This document shows, piece by piece, positions 29,583 to 35,715 of a stretch of 36,881 nucleotides of DNA (within the stretch, counting starts at the first letter, position 1; every line of letters begins with the position of its first letter). The notes under the pieces were generated by a model that saw only the letters and a list, made by a program, of their open reading frames with translations, ran no database searches and had not been told where the DNA came from. The DNA comes from a virus. The stretch covers positions 1 to 36,881 of IMG/VR virus record IMGVR_UViG_3300017605_000853; one strand, given 5' to 3'. The position numbers and the translations under genes are program-made.

Positions 29583-30131
29583 CTATTCGACGTTCCCGAC
29601 GCGCGTGACCTCGAAGAACGAGCCCTTCGCGATGGTGCCGGTGGCGCCGGCGGTCTGCCACGCCACGTGCAGCTCGAGGGCGCGCGCGGCCGTGACCGTG
29701 ATGTACTGGACCGTGTGGAACGGGGCCGAGCTCGCGCTCAGGGTCACCGCCCCGCGCACGTTCTCGTACTCGACGTCGTTCGCCGCGGCCGCGGCCGTGG
29801 TGAGGGCCACGTGGAAGTCCGAGTCCGTGCCGGCCTCGACCAGGTGCAGGCCGATCTCGACGCGGTACACGCCCGGCTCCAGAAGGATGCGGTCGTTCGC
29901 GTCGTCGAGCGACACGTCGCCGCGCACCAGGAGCTCGGCCGCGGTCCACGAGCCCGCGCCGGGCTGCATGACCTTGGAGGTCTGGGCCGCGGACAGGGGG
30001 ATCTTGGTGCCCACGACCGGGAAGGTGCCGCCGGCGGCAGCTACGGTCGGGGTGACGGCCGCGCTGAAGGCGTGGCGGAGGCGCGTGTGGTACACGCCCT
30101 CCTTGACGAAGGCTTGCGTTTGCTTGCCCAT
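29583..30131 (-). CDS. beta-rich structural protein, probable head decoration or fibre (182 aa)
   Basis: 182 residues. Beta-sandwich pattern like C1q/TNF-type jelly rolls: ILLEPGVYRVEIGLHL, DSDFHVALTTAAA, FHTVQYITVTAARALELHVAWQ, GSFFEVTRVGNVE. No signal peptide. ATG at 30131. Located directly upstream of the capsid gene promoter region, where decoration or head fibre genes often lie. The fold assignment is inference from strand spacing. Confidence 0.65.
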   Translation of the reverse strand: MGKQTQAFVKEGVYHTRLRHAFSAAVTPTVAAAGGTFPVVGTKIPLSAAQTSKVMQPGAGSWTAAELLVRGDVSLDDANDRILLEPGVYRVEIGLHLVEAGTDSDFHVALTTAAAAANDVEYENVRGAVTLSASSAPFHTVQYITVTAARALELHVAWQTAGATGTIAKGSFFEVTRVGNVE

Positions 30132-30137
30132 GGGATG

Positions 30138-30554
30138 CTACTGCTGAGGGGGTTGGGATTGAGGGGAGGAGTGCTGAACGCCCCATGCCTTCAGCGCGTC
30201 ACCGGCGGCCGCGGCCACCTGGCCGCTGCCGATGTTCTTGAGGGCCGAGCCGTAGAGCTTGCGCTTGCGCCGGCTCCCGAGCGCGCCCACGACCTCGAGC
30301 GCGACCGCGCCCAGGCCGTACGGCAGGAGGCCCGCGAAGGGGCCCGCCTGGCGCTTCGCCACTTCGGACTCGAAGCGCTCCCACTCGGCCTCGACGGCGG
30401 CGTCGTCCTCGAGACCGGGCGTGGCCTCGGCCTCGACCTGCGCGGCCTGGAGGCGATCGAACTCGGAGCGCTCGGCCGGCGGGAGGGACTCCCGGTCGTA
30501 CGCGCACCCGGCGAGGGGCAGGAGCAGGAGGAGGGCGGCGAGGGTCGTCTTCAT
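30138..30554 (-). CDS. phage lipoprotein with second hydrophobic segment (138 aa)
   Basis: Signal MKTTLAALLLLLPLAGC with lipobox LAGC (Cys17). The mature part begins with a charged helix (RSEFDRLQAAQVEAEA, EAEWERFESEVAKRQ), followed by a hydrophobic stretch (FAGLLPYGLGAVALEVVGALG) and a basic segment RRKRKLYGSALKNIGSGQ. Similar 'KRKxYxxALKxIxxG' proteins occur in T7-like phages of unknown role. ATG at 30554 overlaps the Acb2-like stop as ATGA. A lipoprotein inside the head gene cluster is odd; superinfection exclusion or envelope interaction is possible. Confidence 0.65.
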   Translation of the reverse strand: MKTTLAALLLLLPLAGCAYDRESLPPAERSEFDRLQAAQVEAEATPGLEDDAAVEAEWERFESEVAKRQAGPFAGLLPYGLGAVALEVVGALGSRRKRKLYGSALKNIGSGQVAAAAGDALKAWGVQHSSPQSQPPQQ

Positions 30555-30814
30555 TCTTCGGGGCCGCCCTCGTTCCGGGCGATGGATCGGGCCGCCCAGG
30601 AGGCGGCGTTGTCGATGGCGGTGAGGGCCTCGTCCCGCTCGTAACTGGGCGGGCAGGTCGAGACCACGTGCCGCGCCATGAGGCGCGCGGACTCGCGAAC
30701 GCTCGCGATCCGGTTCTGCTGCTCGAGGTCCAGCATCGGGGCCCCGCTCACGCCAAAGCGGTGGTCCACCATGGCGCGCGCGACCGGGTCCGAGTAGTCG
30801 AGCATCGGGATCAC
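30551..30814 (-). CDS. Acb2/Tad1-hairpin-like protein, candidate anti-CBASS/anti-Thoeris sponge
   Basis: 87 residues. The part from 28 to 82 resembles the helical hairpin of Acb2/Tad1 phage proteins: RIASVRESARLMARHVV, then a turn TCPPSYER, then DEALTAIDNAASWAARSIAR. The 'P-x-S-x-E-R-x-x-A-L-x-x-[LI]-x-x-A-x-x-W-A-x-x-[AS]-I-A-R' layout is what marks that family, whose members bind cyclic nucleotide signals of CBASS (and, in Tad1, Thoeris) and so block host defence. The first 27 residues are extra and less typical. The GTG at 30814 directly follows the scaffold TAA; an ATG three codons later is also possible. Such genes often lie among virion genes. Function is inferred and not shown. Confidence 0.6.
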   Translation of the reverse strand: MIPMLDYSDPVARAMVDHRFGVSGAPMLDLEQQNRIASVRESARLMARHVVSTCPPSYERDEALTAIDNAASWAARSIARNEGGPEE

Positions 30815-31723
30815 TTAGAGCAGGCCCATCCGCTGGGACAGTGCCAGGCGCTCCGTGACCTGGTCCCGGTACGCGGGGTCTTCCTTGTACTTCGGGTCCT
30901 TGCGCGCTCGCGCCCAGTCCTCGTTCGACTGGAAGGGCACCAGGCCCCCCGCGTGCGCGCTCGGCTTGCGCCCGGCGATCACGCGCGGCGCGCGCCCGTT
31001 CTCTTGCTCGTACCGCGCGGCCAGGCCGTCCAGGGCCATCTGGGCCAGGGACTGGTCGCCCGAGTACACGGCCCGGTTGAACGTGGCCCGGTCCTCCGCG
31101 GACAGGCGGTTCTTGGCCCACTCCGTGAGCTCGGACACGGCCTCGGGCCCGCCCAGGCGCTTCGTGGCCAGCTCGTGCACGCGCTCGTTCTGGGCGGAGA
31201 GGTACCGGATCTGGTTGTCGATGTACGTGTCGGGCAGGCCCGTGCGCTGCGTGAAGTCCGCGCGCGCCTGGGCCGAGACCTCGCCCGTGGTGGCCCACTC
31301 CTGCGTGAGGCGCTGCACGAGGTCCGCGTTCCCCTGGGCCGGGGCGGGCGCGGGGGAGGCGGCGTCCGGTTGGGGAACGCCCTCCGCACTCGCCGGCTGG
31401 ACCGGCGTCGTGGCCGGGGTCGCCGGAGCTTGGCGGAGGGCGCCCATGCGCTGCTCGAGCGCGGAGTACGCCTGCGCCATGTCCTCCGGGCTCTTGAACT
31501 TCTCGGGGAGCCACGCCGGGCGCTGCTCGGCCGCGGGAGCGGGCTCGTTCGACTCCACCACCACCCGCTGCGGGCCGGACCCGGCCCCGGGCACGTCCTG
31601 GCGCGTGGGGAACCCGGACCGGCTGCCCGGGACCTGGACCTCGCGCGCGGGGTGCGTGGGCGCCAGGGGCGCGGGGGCGGTGGGGGCGGCCTGCGAGGAC
31701 GGGACGGACACTTTCTCGGTCAT
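30815..31723 (-). CDS. capsid assembly scaffold protein (T7 gp9-like)
   Basis: 302 residues. A long Pro/Ala/Gln-rich N-terminus is followed by RPAWLPEKFKSPEDMAQAYS, a hallmark of T7-like scaffolds, then an Ala/Pro linker, a helical DLVQRLTQEWATTGEVSAQA region and a basic C-terminal end (WARARKDPKYKEDPAYRDQV) that would contact the capsid protein. ATG at 31723, three bases after the portal stop. Position between portal and capsid agrees. Confidence 0.9.
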   Translation of the reverse strand: MTEKVSVPSSQAAPTAPAPLAPTHPAREVQVPGSRSGFPTRQDVPGAGSGPQRVVVESNEPAPAAEQRPAWLPEKFKSPEDMAQAYSALEQRMGALRQAPATPATTPVQPASAEGVPQPDAASPAPAPAQGNADLVQRLTQEWATTGEVSAQARADFTQRTGLPDTYIDNQIRYLSAQNERVHELATKRLGGPEAVSELTEWAKNRLSAEDRATFNRAVYSGDQSLAQMALDGLAARYEQENGRAPRVIAGRKPSAHAGGLVPFQSNEDWARARKDPKYKEDPAYRDQVTERLALSQRMGLL

Positions 31724-31726
31724 GTG

Positions 31727-33367
31727 CTACTTGGGAGGGGTTGCGGAGGGGCCGGCGGGCGCGCCGCCCTGCCCCGGGGCCAGGCCCATGCGCTCTGCGA
31801 CGCCGGGCCCGATCTGCTTGATGATCTCCGGCCCGAACTGCTGGGCCACGGCCATCTGCCGCTGCTGCTGCGCGGCCGCATCGACCTCTGCCTGCGTGCG
31901 CAGGAGCTTGGTCGTGTCCACGCCCGCGCTCACGAAGATGGCCCCGATGAGCTCGCGCACCTGGACGTACGTGTTCAGGTCCGGCGCGGCCAGGGCGGCC
32001 TGCGCGGCCTGCATGGCCACGTTGATCTTGGCCAGCTCCTGCCCGCGCCCGAGGGCCTCCACGCCCGTGACGATGGCCGCGCGCACCGCGCGCTCCGGCA
32101 GGCGCTGGATCTTGCCCTGGCGCGCGAGGCGCGTCCGGATCTGCTCCACGAGGGGGAGCTGGAGTTCCTGGGAGAGGACGGAGAACACGCCCCCGAGCGT
32201 GGCCTCGAGCTCCTGGGCCACGAACCGGATCTCCTCGGCCGTGACCCGCTCGGCCTGTCGCTGGACGGCCGTGTTCAGGAGGAAGGCCGCGCGCAGGCGG
32301 TCCGTGGTCGCGCCCATGACCGAGAACGCGACCTGCAGGTCCCCGTTCTTCCCGATCTGGGGGTAGCTCACGTCGGTCGGCCGACCGACCACGAAGGACC
32401 CGTTCGGGGCCCGGTTCAGGTCGTCCGCGGTGGCCGCGCCCGCGGGGTCCACCATGCCCACGCACCGGCTCGCGATGGCCGCGGCCTCGACCACGGCCTT
32501 GGTCAGGGCCTCGAGCGTGACGAGGTCCCCGAGGACCTCCTCCACCATGCCCCGGCCGTAGTCCTCGCCGTCGATCGTGCCGTACCGGAGCACGAGGAAC
32601 GGGGCCAGGGTCTCCTTGTACAGGCCCTTCACGCCCGGCACCTGCTTGCCCGCGATCTCCTGGTGCAGGCGGTACCGCTTGGCCTCCGGGTCCCACTCCA
32701 TGCACGTGAACAGCTCGACCGTGTCCCGCGCGCGCCCGGCCTGGCGGTAGTCCCCGCCGGCGGAGGCCTTGGCCAGGAGGAGGGGGTCGTGCCCCGCGCC
32801 CTCGCCGGCGGGGCCCACGAGCTCCGCGAGCTCGGGCGGGAGGGCGTCCCGGTCCAGGCACTCGCGGACGATCAGGCACTCCAGGAACCCCATCGGGTCC
32901 CGGCGGGCCACGTACTGGTCCAGGGGCACCATGCGGCTCGAGCCGTCAGGCTGCAGGTGCAGGACGCCGTTCCCGGCCACCAGGAGGTGCTTCAGGAGTT
33001 CGAACAGGCGCACGCGCAGGGCCATGGTCTCGAACTCGGCCGCGACCACCTTCTCCATGCGGCTCAGGCCCTCCTCCACGTCCTGCTGGGCCTTGGGCCC
33101 GGCCGCGCGCACGGCCTCCGGGTCCGTGGGCATGAACCGGAAGAAGGGCTGCGTGGGCGGGAACAGGGAGAGCAGGAGCTTGCTCGCCAGGTTCGTGACC
33201 CCCTGCGCGCCCAACCCCTGGTAGGGAGTGACGGTCTGCGACTCGGGCGTGTGCCCGAGCGGGGGCACCAGGGTCGGGAGGGTGACCCGGGCCGCGTCGC
33301 GTGCTCGGCGAAGGAAGGGCTCGCGGTCCGGCGCCCACTCGGAGTACGCCGCGGCCGCGTCGCGCAC
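31727..33367 (-). CDS. portal / head-tail connector protein (T7 gp8-like)
   Basis: 546 residues. T7-type portal features: GLGAQGVTNLASKLLLSLFPPTQPFFRF near the N-terminus, GNGVLHLQPDG, VLRYGTIDGEDYGRGMVEEVLGD, RQAERVTAEEIRFVAQELEATLGGVFSVLSQELQLPL and a Gln-rich C-terminus. GTG at 33367, three bases after the stop of the small Pro-rich gene. It forms the dodecameric portal through which DNA is packaged and ejected. Confidence 0.93.
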   Translation of the reverse strand: MRDAAAAYSEWAPDREPFLRRARDAARVTLPTLVPPLGHTPESQTVTPYQGLGAQGVTNLASKLLLSLFPPTQPFFRFMPTDPEAVRAAGPKAQQDVEEGLSRMEKVVAAEFETMALRVRLFELLKHLLVAGNGVLHLQPDGSSRMVPLDQYVARRDPMGFLECLIVRECLDRDALPPELAELVGPAGEGAGHDPLLLAKASAGGDYRQAGRARDTVELFTCMEWDPEAKRYRLHQEIAGKQVPGVKGLYKETLAPFLVLRYGTIDGEDYGRGMVEEVLGDLVTLEALTKAVVEAAAIASRCVGMVDPAGAATADDLNRAPNGSFVVGRPTDVSYPQIGKNGDLQVAFSVMGATTDRLRAAFLLNTAVQRQAERVTAEEIRFVAQELEATLGGVFSVLSQELQLPLVEQIRTRLARQGKIQRLPERAVRAAIVTGVEALGRGQELAKINVAMQAAQAALAAPDLNTYVQVRELIGAIFVSAGVDTTKLLRTQAEVDAAAQQQRQMAVAQQFGPEIIKQIGPGVAERMGLAPGQGGAPAGPSATPPK

Positions 33368-33370
33368 GCG

Positions 33371-33559
33371 CTAGAGGCCCACCCTCGGCGCCGGCGGGAG
33401 GCCCGTCGGGTTCAGGGGGATGCGCAGGCCCTCCAGGTCACTCGGGGCCCGGCGCTTCTTCTTGCCGCCGGCGGGCTCGACCACGGTGGCGGTCGGGGCG
33501 GGCGGGGGAGGCGGGGCGAGCGGGGGCGGGGGCTTGACCGAGGGGGTGGAGAAGCACAC
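33371..33559 (-). CDS. small Pro/Lys-rich protein (T7 gp7.3-like tail assembly candidate)
   Basis: 62 residues: MCFSTPSVKPPPPLAPPPPP, a basic KKKRR element, then SDLEGLRIPLNPTGLPPAP. Small proteins with an MCF start, a basic patch and a C-terminal LRIPLN segment occur upstream of portal genes in many T7-like phages, where T7 has gp7.3 (tail assembly/host range). GTG at 33559, two bases after the upstream stop. Assignment by position and composition. Confidence 0.55.
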   Translation of the reverse strand: MCFSTPSVKPPPPLAPPPPPAPTATVVEPAGGKKKRRAPSDLEGLRIPLNPTGLPPAPRVGL

Positions 33560-33561
33560 GG

Positions 33562-33804
33562 CTAGGTGGCGGACGCCTGCGCGGCGCCCTTGGGGGGTTT
33601 GGCCTGCTGGCGCTGCAGGTGCGCGCGCAGGAACTGGACGACCTCGAGCTTCCCGGCGTGCCGGTGCAGGTCCGCGGAGACCGCGTGCGGGTCCGTGGTC
33701 AGGATCTGGCTCGGGAAGGCGTTCGGGTACACGGCCTCCAGGTACTCCACGAGCTCGGCCGGGATGGGGGGCGGGCCGCCGGAGAGGTCTTTGGAGGGGG
33801 GCAT
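33562..33804 (-). CDS. conserved small phage protein (80 aa)
   Basis: Single compact domain: PAELVEYLEAVYPNAFP, then KLEVVQFLRAHLQRQQAK. This 'L-V-x-x-L-E-x-x-x-P' followed by 'G-x-x-x-V-V-x-x-L' pattern recurs in small proteins upstream of portal genes in T7-like phages; the function is unknown. ATG at 33804 chosen, with AGGTGG about 10 nt upstream; a GTG five codons earlier is also in frame. Confidence 0.65.
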   Translation of the reverse strand: MPPSKDLSGGPPPIPAELVEYLEAVYPNAFPSQILTTDPHAVSADLHRHAGKLEVVQFLRAHLQRQQAKPPKGAAQASAT

Positions 33805-33819
33805 GGTGTAGGTTCCCAC

Positions 33820-34269
33820 CTATGTAGGGGGATGAAAGACCGGGCGCTTCATTCGCGCGAGGCGCCGCGTCAGGTCCTCCCGGCGTCGTCGGTCCTCGTC
33901 GCTCATCGCCTGCCCGCGCCCGCGCTTGGGCTCGCCCAGGATGGCCTCGGCCTGCTCGCGCTTCTCGAGGAGGTGGGGGAGCAGGAGCTCGAGGCACGCG
34001 CGCGCCCGGTCCCCGGATACGCACCACTCGAAAGCCGGGCGGCACCGGGGCCCCACGTCCTTGTTGCACACGGACCCGCCGAACCAGTCGCAGAGCATGA
34101 GCAGGGTCGGGAGGTGGCAATTCGCGATGCGAACCAGGGGCGTGCCCCCGCGGAACGTGAGCGAGCTTTCACCGTCCGCAAAGCCCGCGGCCCACCCGAT
34201 GACCGCGGGGGAGGTGGGGGGGCTGGGGACCTCCACGGCGTAGAACGTGCGCTTCTTGCCCTTCCTCAC
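33820..34269 (-). CDS. LAGLIDADG homing endonuclease
   Basis: 149 residues. Residues 24-35 (IGWAAGFADGES) are a LAGLIDADG-type motif with an acidic catalytic residue at Asp32 or Glu34. The following SLTFRGGTPLVRIANCHLPTLLMLCDWFGGSV and WCVSGDRARACLELLLPHLLEKREQAEAIL match the beta-beta-alpha folding of single-motif family members, which act as dimers and cut DNA to spread their own gene. The end is basic and possibly extended. GTG at 34269 overlaps the DUF4406 gene as GTGA. It has no intron around it, so it is free-standing; the target site may lie in the same region of related phages. Confidence 0.85.
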   Translation of the reverse strand: MRKGKKRTFYAVEVPSPPTSPAVIGWAAGFADGESSLTFRGGTPLVRIANCHLPTLLMLCDWFGGSVCNKDVGPRCRPAFEWCVSGDRARACLELLLPHLLEKREQAEAILGEPKRGRGQAMSDEDRRRREDLTRRLARMKRPVFHPPT

Positions 34270-34643
34270 GAGGACCCGATCCCCGAGTCCACCACGCGCA
34301 CCCAGTCCCATCGCCCCTCGCGCCACAGGCCCCCGTCCGGGGCCATGGCGAACACGCGCAGGTTCACGACCTCGGCCGCGTGCCGCTCGAGGAGGGCGCC
34401 CGCGGACCCCTCCCACCCGGGCAGGAGCACGATCCCGTCGCACGCCAGGAGGGCGAACAGGTCCCGTGACATGGTGCTGGGCATATCCTGGAGCGCGACC
34501 TCGGGCCCGCCGATGGACTCGTCCAGCTCGGCCGGGGACACGATCTCGTGCCCGCGCGAGCGCAGGAGGGTCGCAGCTGCCCGGAACGCGGGGAAGTTGT
34601 ACTCGGGGATGCCGCGCATGGGACCGGCGAGGTAGAGCTTCAT
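34266..34643 (-). CDS. DUF4406 / nucleoside 2-deoxyribosyltransferase-like protein
   Basis: 125 residues. MKLYLAGPMRGIPEYNFPAF is the DUF4406 signature; later RDLFALLACDGIVLLPGWEG-SAGALLE is the second conserved part of the nucleoside 2-deoxyribosyltransferase-like fold. It may act on nucleosides or nucleotides in the cytoplasm; DUF4406 members lack a defined reaction. ATG at 34643 overlaps the MazZ-like stop as ATGA, so the two nucleotide genes are coupled. A base-exchange or nucleotide-hydrolysis role during replication is plausible. Confidence 0.75.
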   Translation of the reverse strand: MKLYLAGPMRGIPEYNFPAFRAAATLLRSRGHEIVSPAELDESIGGPEVALQDMPSTMSRDLFALLACDGIVLLPGWEGSAGALLERHAAEVVNLRVFAMAPDGGLWREGRWDWVRVVDSGIGSS

Positions 34644-34978
34644 GAGCGGTCCGCCTCGATTTCCTTCTGGAGGAGGGCGAGCGCGCGCCAGGCCACCTTC
34701 GCCGAGTGCCGGACGCCGTCCGTGTCCAGGGTCCCGTGCTGCAGGAGGTGCCGCGCGAGGGCGTCCGCCTCGTCCGTGGACTTGGTCCGGTCCCAGTGCA
34801 TGGGCTGGCCGGGGTTGTGCTGGTCGTTCCCGATCCGGGAGAGCTCGGCCACGGCCAGGAGGGCGTCCGGGAAGTAGGCGAGGCACCCGGAGAAGAGGGG
34901 ACGGCCCTTGCGCAGGGCGGCCATGGCCTTGCCGTCTAAGGCCTTGGCGATCTGGGCGCCGATGTCGATGGAGTTCAT
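34640..34978 (-). CDS. dATP/dGTP diphosphohydrolase-domain protein (MazZ-like)
   Basis: 112 residues: RKGRPLFSGCLAYFPDALLA, VAELSRIGNDQHNPGQPMHW, KSTDEADALARHLL, then DTDGVRHSAKVAWRALALLQ. This is the domain annotated as dATP/dGTP diphosphohydrolase N-terminal domain (formerly DUF5664), which includes MazZ of phages that carry 2-aminoadenine (Z) DNA. It would hydrolyse dNTPs such as dGTP to monophosphates. ATG at 34978 overlaps the exonuclease stop as ATGA; an ATG five codons earlier is possible. The domain is also common in ordinary phages, so Z-DNA is not implied. Neither purZ nor datZ is in the window. Confidence 0.75.
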   Translation of the reverse strand: MNSIDIGAQIAKALDGKAMAALRKGRPLFSGCLAYFPDALLAVAELSRIGNDQHNPGQPMHWDRTKSTDEADALARHLLQHGTLDTDGVRHSAKVAWRALALLQKEIEADRS

Positions 34979-35715
34979 TTCGTGGGGGTCCATAGGGTCA
35001 CAGCTTTCGTCTCGCGGTTGAAGAATCCCTGGCGCAGGATGAACGCCAGGCGGGCTTGCAGGAGGGCGTCGTCCTCGGCGAGGCCGGCCTTCTCGTACGC
35101 CTTCAGGACCCCGTGCTCCCACAGGTGCTCGCGCGCGACCGGCCCCAGGATCCTGCCGGCCTTCACGGGCCCGCACCCGGGCAGTCCGGGGTACCCGTCC
35201 ACGCGGTCACCGGTCAGGGTCTGCAGGAGATGCAGGAACTCGCCGGCCTCCGGCGTGATCTCCTCCATCGTGTCCTTGTCCGGGTTGTAGATCCGGCCCG
35301 GGATCTGCTTCAGGTCCTTGTCGATCGTGACGATCACCCCGTCCTTGATCTTGGGGCTGGTGGCGAGGAGGCCGAGGACGTCGTCGCCCTCGAGGCGGGG
35401 CTCGCGCACGGTCTTGCACTTGGCCACGATCCGGGCCTCGAACTCCAGGAACCCGGCGGGCTTGAAGGCCGCGCGGTGGGCCTTGTAACTGGGGGAGAGT
35501 TCCTTGCGGAAGTTCCCGGTTCGATCGCCTAGGGCGATAATGACTCGCTTCGCGCCGAGGGACTTCCGGAGCTTCGAGAGCTCCTCTCGGAACCAGGCCT
35601 CCGCGTGCTTCTGGTTCATGGTCAGGGTGGACTCGTCCCCGAACGTGACGGAGGTCGTGGCCACGGACACGGCCCTGTGCAAGAGAATGTCACCGTCCAA
35701 CAGAATCGTCGTCAT
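34975..35715 (-). CDS. 5'-3' exonuclease (T7 gp6-like, FEN superfamily)
   Basis: 246 residues. Metal-binding acidic clusters of the FEN fold: MTTILLDGDILLHRA, ARIVAKCKTVREPRLEGDDVLGLLA, VIVTIDKDLKQIPGRIYN, and the later LLQTLTGDRVDGYPGLPGCGPVKAG with the helix-hairpin-helix. It removes RNA primers and degrades host DNA in T7. ATG at 35715 overlaps the DNA polymerase stop as ATGA. Order polymerase-exonuclease equals T7 genes 5-6. Confidence 0.92.
   Translation of the reverse strand: MTTILLDGDILLHRAVSVATTSVTFGDESTLTMNQKHAEAWFREELSKLRKSLGAKRVIIALGDRTGNFRKELSPSYKAHRAAFKPAGFLEFEARIVAKCKTVREPRLEGDDVLGLLATSPKIKDGVIVTIDKDLKQIPGRIYNPDKDTMEEITPEAGEFLHLLQTLTGDRVDGYPGLPGCGPVKAGRILGPVAREHLWEHGVLKAYEKAGLAEDDALLQARLAFILRQGFFNRETKAVTLWTPTK

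Noticed and set aside
10750-34230. Similar gggggaggtgggggg-ctgggg strings at 10.93 and 34.21 kb as a recombination repeat
   Set aside because: Both encode PPTSP-type low-complexity protein, and G-rich similarity of this size can arise from coding bias.
34640-34978. Claim that the phage has 2-aminoadenine DNA
   Set aside because: Only a MazZ-like domain is present, which is also common in ordinary phages; no purZ or datZ is visible in this window.
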